From positions 248,001 to 312,000 of the forward strand of contig NZ_VAWF01000002.1 in NCBI RefSeq assembly GCF_005869845.1: a stretch of DNA of 64,000 nucleotides. The letters are read 5' to 3'. The stretch is from Fodinibius saliphilus. Lineage in GTDB: Bacteria; Bacteroidota; Rhodothermia; Balneolales; Balneolaceae. Under the pieces are notes generated by a model. It saw only the letters and a program-made list of their open reading frames with translations. It was not told the origin of the DNA and made no database searches. A program made the position numbers and the translations under genes. Positions 8,947-18,078 of the stretch are shown here, one piece after another; within the stretch, counting starts at the first letter, position 1; the number at the start of each line of letters is the position of its first letter.

Positions 8947-9048
8947 ACCTTAATATTGTTCTTACACTTTAACCTCTTTATCTGACCCTCCTTATAGAGT
9001 TAGACATTGCAATTCAACAATAACCTTAACCAAAAACACTGACAGAAA

Positions 9049-10437
9049 ATGACTACTGAAAAAAAGAACCGTTCGTGGGCGGAACCATATCGTATAAAAA
9101 TGGTTGAGCCGGTAAAAATGATTACACGTGAAGAACGGGAAAAAGCCATTAAAGAAGCTGGATATAACACATTCTTATTACGATCCAACGAAGTGTATAT
9201 CGATTTATTAACCGACAGTGGAACTTCTGCTATGAGTGACCGACAATGGGCCGGCATGATGATGGGCGATGAGGCGTATGCCGGAAGCAGGAATTTTTAT
9301 AATTTAGAAGAAGCAATCCAGGAATATTACGGTTATAGCTATGTCGTACCTACCCATCAAGGCCGAGCAGCTGAACATATAATCTCTCAGCTCTTAATTG
9401 ATAAAGGTGATTACGTACCCGGCAACATGTATTTTACTACAACAAAACTTCACCAAGAGTTAGCCGGCGGAACTTTTGTTGACGTAATTATTGATGAGGC
9501 CCATGAGCCTGAAGTTGAGCATCCCTTCAAAGCTAATGTGAATCTTGAAAAGCTTGAAGAACTGATCAATGAAAAAGGGGCAGATCGTATTCCTTATGTA
9601 TCTATTGCTACCTCTGTGAATATGGCCGGTGGACAACCAATCTCGATGGCAAACCTCAAAGAATTGCGGGCACTGACGAATAAATATAATATCCCCATCA
9701 TCCATGACATGACCCGTGTAGCTGAAAATGCTTACTTCATTAAACAGCGTGAAGATGGATACGAAGATACCCCTATCAAAGAAATTGTGCATCAAATATG
9801 CTCTCTGACTGATGGAGCGACAATGAGTGCAAAAAAAGACGCCTTAGTAAACATTGGTGGATTTCTGGCCCTAAATGACGAGGACCTTTACAGAGAAGCC
9901 CAAAATATAGTTGTAGTCTATGAAGGCCTGCATACCTATGGTGGAATGTCTGGCCGAGACATGGAAGCTCTGGCCATTGGTATTACTGAATCTGTAGATG
10001 AAGATCATATTCGAGCTCGAGTGGGCCAGGTACAATACCTGGGCGAAAAACTTATTGATATGGGTGTTCCTGTGGTTCGTCCGATAGGTAGCCATGGAGT
10101 TTTCTTAAATGCTAAGAAGATTTTACCCCACCTCAGCCAAGATGAGTTACCTGCACAAGCATTGGCTGCCGCTTTATACGTTGACTCTGGGGTACGAAGT
10201 ATGGAACGTGGCGTTGTTTCTGCCGGACGAAATCCGGAAACAGGTGAACATAACTATCCTGAACTTGAACTTGTACGCCTAACTATCCCACGCAGAGCAT
10301 ATACCCAGGCACATATGGACGTTGTTGCCGAATCTGTTGAAGCGGTTTATAAAAACAGAGAAGAGGTATCTGGTCTCGCTTTTGATTATGAGCCCGAATA
10401 TTTACGATTCTTCCAATCCCGTTTTAAAGAAGTGTAA
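9049..10437 (+). CDS. tpl: Tyrosine phenol-lyase (beta-tyrosinase)
   Basis: A 462-aa PLP enzyme of the tryptophanase/TPL family (aspartate aminotransferase fold). The PLP lysine is in TMSAKKDALVNIGG. Two blocks point to TPL rather than tryptophanase: RSMERGVVSAGR, which contains the Arg that binds the phenol substrate, and the C-terminal LRFF, where tryptophanase has LRHF. The predicted reaction is tyrosine -> phenol + pyruvate + NH3 in the cytoplasm. It is transcribed away from the Rrf2 gene, with an Rrf2-type operator upstream. The subfamily call is from recalled family signatures. The paralogue at 11924-13315 looks like tryptophanase. Confidence 0.85.
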   Translation: MTTEKKNRSWAEPYRIKMVEPVKMITREEREKAIKEAGYNTFLLRSNEVYIDLLTDSGTSAMSDRQWAGMMMGDEAYAGSRNFYNLEEAIQEYYGYSYVVPTHQGRAAEHIISQLLIDKGDYVPGNMYFTTTKLHQELAGGTFVDVIIDEAHEPEVEHPFKANVNLEKLEELINEKGADRIPYVSIATSVNMAGGQPISMANLKELRALTNKYNIPIIHDMTRVAENAYFIKQREDGYEDTPIKEIVHQICSLTDGATMSAKKDALVNIGGFLALNDEDLYREAQNIVVVYEGLHTYGGMSGRDMEALAIGITESVDEDHIRARVGQVQYLGEKLIDMGVPVVRPIGSHGVFLNAKKILPHLSQDELPAQALAAALYVDSGVRSMERGVVSAGRNPETGEHNYPELELVRLTIPRRAYTQAHMDVVAESVEAVYKNREEVSGLAFDYEPEYLRFFQSRFKEV

Positions 10438-10471
10438 CCACTTCCATTTACATCAGTTGGTTCTTAAGAGG

Positions 10472-10495
10472 CAGCCGGGCACTGGTGCTCGGCTG
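10472..10495 (+). terminator. Hairpin after tpl
   Basis: CAGCCGGGCA, loop CTGG, TGCTCGGCTG: a 10-bp stem with one G-T pair, 34 bp after the tpl stop. There is no clear T-tract, so it is only a possible terminator or RNA 3' end. Confidence 0.45.
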
Positions 10496-10663
10496 TACAA
10501 CTGATCCCCCCTTTCTTATAGACCTGCCTTTTTACTTTATCACCAAATATTTAAGAAAAATTATCAAATCACCGATAACCCTATTTCTTAACTGCTAAAG
10601 CACTCATATATCTGATGGTTTAGATAAACAATAATATCATTAAACATTACTTATAATTATTCT

Positions 10664-11854
10664 ATGAGTTTACCGGTGCGATTTATCCTATTTATTGTAA
10701 TAATCTCAGTAATAACCTCTTGCAGTAACAGCACTAGCTCTTCTCCAGAACCTACCTCTGGTACTTTAAAAATAATAACAAGCACCAGCGGTGAAGATTT
10801 AGATATGGAATATACTATTAGTGTAAATGGTGAATCTCTTACACTATCCACGAATGATACAACCAGCATTAACCTTCCAAAAGGGAACTACAGTGCCGAA
10901 CTCTCGGGCATCGCAGCAAACTGTGAAATCAACAGTGCCAACCCGGATAATGTAATCATAACTTTGGGGGATACCACCGAAATAAGTTTTGATATTAACT
11001 GCAAAAGGATGATTCGTAATAAGATTGTCTTCTCCTCCGATAGAATGTCTAATAATTACGACCGGGACATCTTTATTATGGATGCTGATGGATCCAGTCC
11101 AAACCGGATAACGACCAATACTTACACTGATGAATTCCCCACTATTTCAAATGATGGTACCCAAATTGCCTTTTTCAGTAACAGAAATAGCGGGTACTAT
11201 AATGTTTACCTGATGGATGCTGACCAATCTAACCTTCGGCAAGTAACTAATATTGAATCATCTTCATATGGTACTATTAGCTTTTCACCCGATGACTCTA
11301 AACTGGTTTTTAAAAGTAACCATGAAGGGGACATGGAAATCTATCGTATCAATATAGATGGAAGTAACTTAACAAACCTAACTAATAGCCAGGGTATCAT
11401 AGATGAATCCCCGGAATGGTCGCCTGATGGCAATAGAATATTATTCGAGAGTTATATTAGTGGTGAAAAACAGCTGCATACAATGAATACTGATGGAACC
11501 GGACTAAAGCAACTCACAAACACAAGTTATACGGAAGCAGCTGAAAATCCCTCATGGTCTCCGGATGGAGAAAAAATTGCATTCTCAGGATATCGTAATG
11601 GTCAACAAGATATATATACAATAAATAAAGATGGGTCGGGCATTACTCAAATAACCAATAACACTGGTTTGGATATTAATCCTGCATGGTCTGCAGATGG
11701 TTCAGAAATAATTTTCACTACAGATCGCGATGGTCAAGCAGAGATATATAAGGTCAATGCCGATGGATCGGGCCTTCCCACCAATATGACAGCTAACCAA
11801 GCGGCTGATGTATCAGCCACTTGGAGTCCAATTGGCAGCCTATGGATTTTCTAG
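10664..11854 (+). CDS. TolB-like beta-propeller lipoprotein
   Basis: A 396-aa exported lipoprotein with a signal peptide and lipobox ITSC (Cys20). A small beta domain comes first (about 35-120, PEGA-like), then about six WD40-like/TolB propeller repeats. Each repeat shows an I-x-x-x-DG-S/T-G-L/N-x-x-x-T segment and a W/F-S-P/A-DG-S/N-x-I-x-F segment (for example SPDGNRILF and SADGSEIIF). Such proteins sit in the periplasm or on the outer membrane; the ligand is unknown. It lies alone between tpl and tnaA and no functional link is shown. It ends at a strong bidirectional terminator. Confidence 0.8.
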   Translation: MSLPVRFILFIVIISVITSCSNSTSSSPEPTSGTLKIITSTSGEDLDMEYTISVNGESLTLSTNDTTSINLPKGNYSAELSGIAANCEINSANPDNVIITLGDTTEISFDINCKRMIRNKIVFSSDRMSNNYDRDIFIMDADGSSPNRITTNTYTDEFPTISNDGTQIAFFSNRNSGYYNVYLMDADQSNLRQVTNIESSSYGTISFSPDDSKLVFKSNHEGDMEIYRINIDGSNLTNLTNSQGIIDESPEWSPDGNRILFESYISGEKQLHTMNTDGTGLKQLTNTSYTEAAENPSWSPDGEKIAFSGYRNGQQDIYTINKDGSGITQITNNTGLDINPAWSADGSEIIFTTDRDGQAEIYKVNADGSGLPTNMTANQAADVSATWSPIGSLWIF

Positions 11855-11874
11855 CAGAATTACCTGCGTAACAC

Positions 11875-11914
11875 AAAAGCCCCAGTGCTATTACAAGCAT
11901 TGGGGCTTTTTTTA
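11875..11914. terminator. Bidirectional intrinsic terminator
   Basis: AAAAGCCCCAGTGCT (11875-11889), loop ATTACA, AGCATTGGGGCTTTT (11896-11910), then more T. The stem is 15 bp with one wobble, and both sides carry A/T tracts. It separates the propeller lipoprotein (+) from tryptophanase (-), which end on either side. Confidence 0.9.
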
Positions 11915-11923
11915 TTATAAAGA

Positions 11924-13315
11924 TTATTCCAACGGTTCCAGGTGTGCGGAAAAGTGTCGCAGTACCTCCGGCCCATCTACAATTTTATATCCAGTTAGTT
12001 GATCACGCTGTTCATAGGCAGCAATTATAACCTCAGCTAGATAATCAACATGGCTTTGGGTATATACGCGCCGAGGAAATGCAAGGCGGACCAGCTCCAT
12101 AGCCGCTGGTTTTTCTGAACCGTCCGGCTGCTTACCAAACATTACAGATCCTATTTCTACACCACGTACCCCGCCCAGCAGATACAAGGCATTGTTAAAA
12201 GACCAGGCCGGATATTCCAGGGAATCAATATGGGGCAGCATCTCTTTCGCATCAATATACACCGCATGCCCCCCGGTAGGCTCAACAATAGGAACTCCGG
12301 CCTCTAACAGTTTATCTCCCAAATAGGCTATAGACCGAACCCGGTAACGAAGGTAATCTTCATCCAGAGCCTCATATAACCCACTTGCAACAGCCTCCAT
12401 ATCGTAACCGGCCATCCCACCATAAGTGGGGAACCCTTCTGTTAAAATCTCCAGGTTTCGACACTCGGAGGCTAACTCATCATTGTTGAGAGCAAGAAAA
12501 CCTCCAATATTAGCCATTCCATCTTTCTTTGCACTCATCGTACAGCCATCGGCGTAATTGAACATCTGCCGCGCAATCTCTATGGGAGATTTATCCGCAA
12601 AACCTTTCTCCCGGTTTTTAATAAACCAAGCATTTTCTGCGAATCGACAAGCATCAATAAAGAAGGGAATACCGTGATCGCGGGCAAGCTCTGACACGGC
12701 ACGTATATTAGCCATACTTACCGGCTGTCCGCCCCCTGAATTATTGGTCACTGTCATCATTATAATAGGGATATTTTCAGTCCCAACTTCCTGTATAGTT
12801 CGCTCTAACTTTTTGAGATCTATATTACCTTTAAAAGGATGTTGGCTACGGGGCTGCTTACCTTCCTCAATTACCAGATCACGTGCTTCTGCACCCGCAT
12901 GTTCCACATGAGCTCGGGTTGTATCGAAATGAGTATTGCTGGGAACCACATCACCTTCGGAGGCAATAGTTGTAAAGAGAACGTTCTCGGCTGCACGTCC
13001 CTGGTGAGTAGGAATGAGATGTTCGAAACCGGTAATGTCATGCACGGCCGACTCTAACCGATAAAATGAAGAAGAACCGGCATACGATTCATCACTGGAG
13101 ATCATCCCTGACCACTGCCTAGCCGACATGGCCCCGGTGCCGCTATCTGTTAAAAGATCAATCAGCACATCATCTGCCTTCAGTAAAAAAGGATTATATC
13201 CCGCCTGGGCAAGCAGCTCTTTGCGTTCACTCATTTTAGTAAAACGAATAGGCTCAACAGACCGAATGCGAAAAGGTTCTATAATAGTATCGGATTGAAA
13301 TTCTTTAAGCTCCAT
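11924..13315 (-). CDS. tnaA: Tryptophanase (tryptophan indole-lyase)
   Basis: A 463-aa PLP enzyme. The PLP lysine is in CTMSAKKDGMANIGG. GVRGVEIGS replaces the RSMERG block of TPL, and the C-terminus has LRHF with the His characteristic of tryptophanase. Predicted reaction: tryptophan -> indole + pyruvate + NH3. It is convergent with the tpl/lipoprotein side and divergent from the acyl-CoA synthetase gene, sharing a 139-bp promoter region that contains an Rrf2-type operator. With tpl it would give both phenol and indole from aromatic amino acids, with pyruvate as the usable carbon. Confidence 0.88.
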   Translation of the reverse strand: MELKEFQSDTIIEPFRIRSVEPIRFTKMSERKELLAQAGYNPFLLKADDVLIDLLTDSGTGAMSARQWSGMISSDESYAGSSSFYRLESAVHDITGFEHLIPTHQGRAAENVLFTTIASEGDVVPSNTHFDTTRAHVEHAGAEARDLVIEEGKQPRSQHPFKGNIDLKKLERTIQEVGTENIPIIMMTVTNNSGGGQPVSMANIRAVSELARDHGIPFFIDACRFAENAWFIKNREKGFADKSPIEIARQMFNYADGCTMSAKKDGMANIGGFLALNNDELASECRNLEILTEGFPTYGGMAGYDMEAVASGLYEALDEDYLRYRVRSIAYLGDKLLEAGVPIVEPTGGHAVYIDAKEMLPHIDSLEYPAWSFNNALYLLGGVRGVEIGSVMFGKQPDGSEKPAAMELVRLAFPRRVYTQSHVDYLAEVIIAAYEQRDQLTGYKIVDGPEVLRHFSAHLEPLE

Positions 13316-13415
13316 ACCAGGTATTTTCTAATTAAAATTTTTGAATTTTCGGCATCCCCAAAAAAGGATACCATTTATGCAATTAACATTGATAAATAAC
13401 AAAATTAAGATTAAA

Positions 13416-13435
13416 ATAAGATAAAATACTCTTAA
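13416..13435. promoter_or_regulatory. Rrf2-type operator between tnaA and the acyl-CoA synthetase
   Basis: ATAAGA, spacer TAAAATAC, TCTTAA. The arms match at five of six positions, and the sequence is close to the reverse complement of the sites at 8106 and 8732. It ends 19 bp before the synthetase ATG at 13455 and about 100 bp before the tnaA start. Confidence 0.55.
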
Positions 13436-13454
13436 ATACTTAATAAGTTATAAC

Positions 13455-15539
13455 ATGCTTGACCCATTCTTCAAACCCAAAGGTGTTGCTATTATCGGAG
13501 CCTCCCGAAATCCCCATAAATTAGGGTATGGGGTTGTTCGCAACCTTAAAGAGTATCACTACCAGGGAAAAATATATCCTGTTAACAGATCAGCTACTGA
13601 AATACTGGGCGAAAGCTGTTTTGCCAATGTAAACGAAATTCCCGACCCAGTCGATTTAGCTGTCGTTATTGTTCCTGCTCCAGTGGTCCCCGATACACTC
13701 AGAGACTGTGGTGAACGAGGCATTACACATGCGATAGTAGTTAGCGGTGGATTTAGCGAAACCGGAAAAGAAGGAGAACAACTGGAAAAAGAACTTAAAG
13801 CTGTTGCTGATGAAATGGGAATTCATGTCATTGGTCCCAACTGCATTGGTACCATCGATACCCATACCCCGGTAAATACGACCTTTGTGACGGGCATGCC
13901 GGAATCCGGAGAAATTGGATTCTGTTCGCAATCGGGAGCAATGGTGGCCTCTGTAATTGATTGGGCACGGGGAGCGGGTGTAGGTTTTTCACGCATTGTT
14001 AGCCTGGGCAACCAAGTAGATGTCAATGAGACGCAGATGATTGAAGCCCTTCGCGAGGACCGCCAAACAAAAGTAATTACTGCATATATTGAAGGAGTAT
14101 CCAATGGAGAAAAGTTTTTAGAATCGGCAAAAAAAGCCGCATTAGAAAAACCTTTTGTTGCGTTAAAAGGAGGCCGGGGAGAAAGTGGTGCAAAAGCGGT
14201 AGCCTCACATACCGGTGCCTTGGCAGGCAGTGCCGAAGCTTATAAGTCTGCATTTAAACGTAGCGGCGTACAACAGGCCGATACCATGGAAGAAATGTTT
14301 GACTGGGCACGAGCTCTGGCATGGCAGCCTTTACCAAAGGGCAAACGAGTAGCTGTGCTTACGAATGCGGGCGGACCAGCTATCCTGGCTGTTGATGCCC
14401 TTGAAAAGGCTGGTATGAAACTCGCCGAACTCACCAAAGAAACCAAGCAATATCTACAGTCCCGCCTGCCCAATGCGGCAAGCGTCGAAAATCCTGTAGA
14501 TGTTTTGGCGGGATCGGGACCCGGTACCTATGCCGTTGCCCTGGATGCTATTCTTACTGATGAAAATGTAGACTCGGTAGTTGTCATCCAGGCTCCGCAA
14601 GACTGGTTTTTACCTGCCAGTTTAGCTGAGGTAGTAGGCGAAGTAGCCAGCACCCATGACAAACCTGTCATCGCTTCTATTATGGGAAAAGCCTCGGTAG
14701 AAGAAGCGCTCAACATTTTACACAAGCGCAAGGTGCCCAATGTGTCGTTCCCAGAACGGGTTGCTTCTGTACTGGCAGCAATGGTGCAGCGCAAAGAATG
14801 GCTGGAAATGCCCAACGGCACCCCTGAACCTTTTGAAAATATCAGCACAACATCTGCCCAAACATTAGCTAACCAACAAGAATGGCAGCAATTGCTTACA
14901 CAATATGGCATTGCCCTACCGCCTCAACAGCAGGTAAAATCAGTGGATGACGCTATTGCCTATGCTGATAAAATAGGCTATCCGGTAGTTCTTAAAGTAG
15001 TTTCTGATGATATTTCACATAAGACTGAGGTTAATGGCGTAAAACTGAATCTGAACAATGCCCGGGAAGTTGAAAATGCGTGGCATACCATTGAGGCTTC
15101 TGCTACAGAAGCCGGGACAAACATGGAGTATGGCCTGGTACAAAAAATGTTTACCAAAGGGCAGGAGGTAATAATTGGTATAAAACGCGATGACCAATTT
15201 GGACCGCAGGTTCTATTTGGTACAGGCGGTACCGATGTTGAACTCTTAAAAGATGTTGAATCAGCACTTGCCCCTCTAAATCAGCAACAGGCAGAGCAGC
15301 TTATTGACGCTACTCGCGCCGGCACAAAGCTAGCAGGATGGCGCAATCAACCGCCCGCTGACCGTGAAGCTGTAATTGATTATGTAATGCGGCTTTCACA
15401 ACTGGCAAAAGATCTGCAACAAGTTAAAGAGCTAGAGATCAACCCACTTTATGTACTCTCCGAGGGACAGGGGGCCTATGCGGTGGATGTTCGTGGATTT
15501 TTGGCCGAGGCAACGCCTGAAGAGATAGCCTCTACCTGA
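13455..15539 (+). CDS. ADP-forming acetate/acyl-CoA ligase (fused alpha-beta)
   Basis: A 694-aa ADP-forming acyl-CoA synthetase with alpha and beta parts fused. The N-terminal CoA-binding Rossmann domain begins with KGVAIIGASRNPHKLGYG. Succinyl-CoA-ligase-like domains follow, with the phospho-His probably in SHTGALAGS near residue 256. The C-terminal ATP-grasp domain (about 480-690) contains YPVVLKVVS, HKTEVNGVKL and QEVIIGIKRD. The reaction is acyl-CoA + ADP + Pi <-> acid + CoA + ATP, allowing substrate-level ATP formation. The substrate cannot be told from sequence; acetyl-CoA or aryl-acyl-CoAs are possible. It is divergent from tnaA. Confidence 0.88.
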   Translation: MLDPFFKPKGVAIIGASRNPHKLGYGVVRNLKEYHYQGKIYPVNRSATEILGESCFANVNEIPDPVDLAVVIVPAPVVPDTLRDCGERGITHAIVVSGGFSETGKEGEQLEKELKAVADEMGIHVIGPNCIGTIDTHTPVNTTFVTGMPESGEIGFCSQSGAMVASVIDWARGAGVGFSRIVSLGNQVDVNETQMIEALREDRQTKVITAYIEGVSNGEKFLESAKKAALEKPFVALKGGRGESGAKAVASHTGALAGSAEAYKSAFKRSGVQQADTMEEMFDWARALAWQPLPKGKRVAVLTNAGGPAILAVDALEKAGMKLAELTKETKQYLQSRLPNAASVENPVDVLAGSGPGTYAVALDAILTDENVDSVVVIQAPQDWFLPASLAEVVGEVASTHDKPVIASIMGKASVEEALNILHKRKVPNVSFPERVASVLAAMVQRKEWLEMPNGTPEPFENISTTSAQTLANQQEWQQLLTQYGIALPPQQQVKSVDDAIAYADKIGYPVVLKVVSDDISHKTEVNGVKLNLNNAREVENAWHTIEASATEAGTNMEYGLVQKMFTKGQEVIIGIKRDDQFGPQVLFGTGGTDVELLKDVESALAPLNQQQAEQLIDATRAGTKLAGWRNQPPADREAVIDYVMRLSQLAKDLQQVKELEINPLYVLSEGQGAYAVDVRGFLAEATPEEIAST

Positions 15540-15544
15540 AAAAA

Positions 15545-15880
15545 GCTGGTTGATGTATGACTGTTGCCTTTTAGCTACTAGGCGAGCAATCACCGGGAGA
15601 TTACTTCGTCGTTACAAGCAACTCCTCGTAATGACACTGCTTTTAAAAAGCGTTCCTCATTGCGAACGAAGTGAAGTAATCTACCCGAAACGATTAGTTA
15701 ATGTATAGGGGATTAGTTCTTTCTACGCGAACTCTTACTAGGAGATTCCTCGACTCCCCTCGGAATGAACGTAGTAAATGGACTCGAAGAATCTGCCTGC
15801 AACGGCTGACTGATGTATGAAAGTTATCCCTCAGATACCAGGCAAGCTGCTTCTGGGAAATTAAAACCCTTGAGAGCAAC
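15545..15880. repeat. Gene-free spacer with duplicated and inverted repeat sequence
   Basis: No credible gene lies in this 340-bp spacer between convergent genes. TGATGTATGA occurs at 15551 and again at 15811, each followed by about 45 bp of related sequence (ACTAGGCGAGC versus ACCAGGCAAGC, then GGGAGATTA versus GGGAAATTA), a diverged direct duplication. Between them, AGATTACTTC (15598-15607) and GAAGTAATCT (15673-15682) form a perfect 10-bp inverted repeat, with further partial pairing inside. ATTGCGAACGAAGTGAAG resembles dispersed intergenic repeats seen in many genomes. It could be a small mobile or REP-like element. Confidence 0.5.
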
Positions 15881-15881
15881 T

Positions 15882-18056
15882 CTACTCTTCAGACTTAGGA
15901 TACCACTGGAATCCATCAGCACGGTTAAATTTAACGACAGAACGATGGTTGTTCTCAAATACCACTTTCTTTTGATCGGTGTATAACCATTCTTCACTCT
16001 TGGTATCTCCCAAGTATACTTTGATCGTGTGCTCACCTGCTTTTAAGGGAATATACTCTACTGCACCGCTCATTCCATCATTAAATAGGCCGCTGGGCTC
16101 ATACTTCTGTTCGTGTACCGTTTTCCCATCTATATCTATTCGTAACCGAACATCAGAACGCTCGCGTTTAGCAGGAGCATTACTCGACTGCATGTGCGAT
16201 TGCAGATTTTGTTGTTCCGATTCTTTCTTGGCACTGCCATCCACCGGACGGCCGGGCAATGTAAAAGAAACCACAAACTCAGAATCACTTTGTATAGGTA
16301 CGCTATAAGGAGCATTACTAAAGAAGTAGGTAAGGCTACCTAGCATCAGTACTAAAAATGCACCCATGATATACTTTTTGATTTTACTTACGGAACTCTT
16401 CTCCTCTTTGAAGGTCAACTTTCCGGTATCACGCTGCAACCTTCGAGCCTCTTCAATAAAACCGTCATAATTTGTGCGGTCGTACTGCACATAGTGGATT
16501 CGGGAAGAATCTACCTTATCCTCGCGAAGCTCGGGATGTCGCCCCCCGCTAATACGCTCTTCTGTCCACATAGCACCCAGTCGATAATCCGGCTCGCTTT
16601 GGCATCCCACAATCAAAACACCTTCAGCCCCTTTTCGCAGAGCTCGCTCTATCATAAGCGGATGCACCCATCCCACACAAGGGATAGAGCGAACAATATA
16701 ACCGGGCAACTCTTTGCAGCGACCGGTGGCTTCATCGATATGCAGATCTGCCCCTGCAGAGTTTGAACAGATATAGGCGACATGCGCTGAAGCCTCTTTT
16801 TCCAGCCGTTCGTGAAGCCAGCTATCTATCTCTCTGCGAACATCCATAGCCGGCAAACGGGGAAACTCAATACCCACCGGATCACAAGCGCCTACACAAA
16901 TTCCACAAGCAATACATTTAGAGGGATCAATATTAGCGTAAAAATCACCTTTTTTCTTGTCATCCTTGGCACGCGGTAACATGGTAATGGCATTAAAGGG
17001 ACAATCTTTATAACACTGTTCACAACCGTTACAGCGATCCGAATCTACCTGTGGTTTTGGACGCCTTTTCTTAACGAGTAGCCATGGGACACTGACAAAA
17101 CCGATAAAACCTATAAGCGTAATTGCCCAAAGCATACCTCCCTCCAGACGATCAGTAAAGTAGACGGGTAGCATGTAGAAATAATCGAGCGCCACCGTTT
17201 GCTGAACCTCAAGCATTTTAGCAGGCTCAGCTAAACCGGCTGGCAGCATAACTGATATAATTGATAATGAGCCTAACACCGCAATTGTCATCGGCTTTTT
17301 TGTGATAAAATGAGCTTTATTAAGCCGTGAAACGTGAAGCCACAGTGCAATTCCCATAGCTAAAGGAATGAGCATATGAAAGAAAAAGACCAAGAAAAAC
17401 AGCAGTGAATTGAAACTGTCATCCGTCAAAAAAGAACGACTCAATGGTTCGGCAAAAATTGGAAGCTGGTCAAGCATCTTAGCCGTACCTACAGCCACTT
17501 GATTGGCTGCTTCATCCCATACCAGCCAATATCCGAGCCAGCCATCAAACCACAGAAGTGCCAGCGCAACCACACCCGTTACCCATGCCAGCCACCGAGC
17601 CCCGCCAAATCGACGGGCAAAAAACATCTTAAATGCATGGAACATGATAAACAACATGCAGGCATCAGAGCTATACCGGTGCAAGGACCGAAAGAAATCA
17701 CCCAGCATGTTAATCTGGTTCAAAGAATCATAGGCTTGATGCACACTTGGCTTGTACCAAAACAACAGAACAAAACCTGAAACCAATGCAATAATAAAAG
17801 TGGTATTGGCAATGGCACCCGACTGTGTAAAGGGATTAAGATTTTGCGGAAGGTATCGTTCTACAAACCTATCAAGCTGATGAAACCATCGATCGACCAC
17901 ACGAAAAAGAGATTCCCCGCGTACCGGTGGATCGGGGCGCTGGTCCTTAACTTGTGAGGAGAACTCAATACTATCCGAGTCTATTCCATTTTTACCGGAG
18001 GCGAGATCTACCAGATTTATTTCCTCTTTATCAATATCCATTTTTAATCCTTTCAT
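15882..18056 (-). CDS. Cytochrome b / 2x[4Fe-4S] ferredoxin / MvhD-like fusion, membrane electron-transfer protein
   Basis: A 724-aa multidomain protein. Residues 50-330 are a cytochrome b N-terminal module with bis-heme ligands His126/His140 in one helix and His227/His241 in another, both 14 apart as in cytochrome b/b6. Residues 342-391 hold two [4Fe-4S] motifs, CNGCEQCYKDCP and CIACGICVGACDP. Residues 424-545 resemble the MvhD/FlpD delta subunit, with Cys430, Cys447, Cys460 and Cys485. The position where I recall a further family Cys is Asp490. A TM helix at 561-580 and a C-terminal beta domain follow. It is the last gene of the NO-reductase operon, 22 bp after the SCO gene. It may move quinol electrons to or from a cytoplasmic or membrane partner; the partner is unknown. 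Confidence 0.8.
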   Translation of the reverse strand: MKGLKMDIDKEEINLVDLASGKNGIDSDSIEFSSQVKDQRPDPPVRGESLFRVVDRWFHQLDRFVERYLPQNLNPFTQSGAIANTTFIIALVSGFVLLFWYKPSVHQAYDSLNQINMLGDFFRSLHRYSSDACMLFIMFHAFKMFFARRFGGARWLAWVTGVVALALLWFDGWLGYWLVWDEAANQVAVGTAKMLDQLPIFAEPLSRSFLTDDSFNSLLFFLVFFFHMLIPLAMGIALWLHVSRLNKAHFITKKPMTIAVLGSLSIISVMLPAGLAEPAKMLEVQQTVALDYFYMLPVYFTDRLEGGMLWAITLIGFIGFVSVPWLLVKKRRPKPQVDSDRCNGCEQCYKDCPFNAITMLPRAKDDKKKGDFYANIDPSKCIACGICVGACDPVGIEFPRLPAMDVRREIDSWLHERLEKEASAHVAYICSNSAGADLHIDEATGRCKELPGYIVRSIPCVGWVHPLMIERALRKGAEGVLIVGCQSEPDYRLGAMWTEERISGGRHPELREDKVDSSRIHYVQYDRTNYDGFIEEARRLQRDTGKLTFKEEKSSVSKIKKYIMGAFLVLMLGSLTYFFSNAPYSVPIQSDSEFVVSFTLPGRPVDGSAKKESEQQNLQSHMQSSNAPAKRERSDVRLRIDIDGKTVHEQKYEPSGLFNDGMSGAVEYIPLKAGEHTIKVYLGDTKSEEWLYTDQKKVVFENNHRSVVKFNRADGFQWYPKSEE

Positions 18057-18078
18057 TATATACTACAAAACGACTGTG

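Noticed and set aside
9049-10437. Calling both PLP enzymes tryptophanase
   Set aside because: RSMERG and LRFF blocks in this protein match recalled tyrosine phenol-lyase signatures, unlike the second copy.
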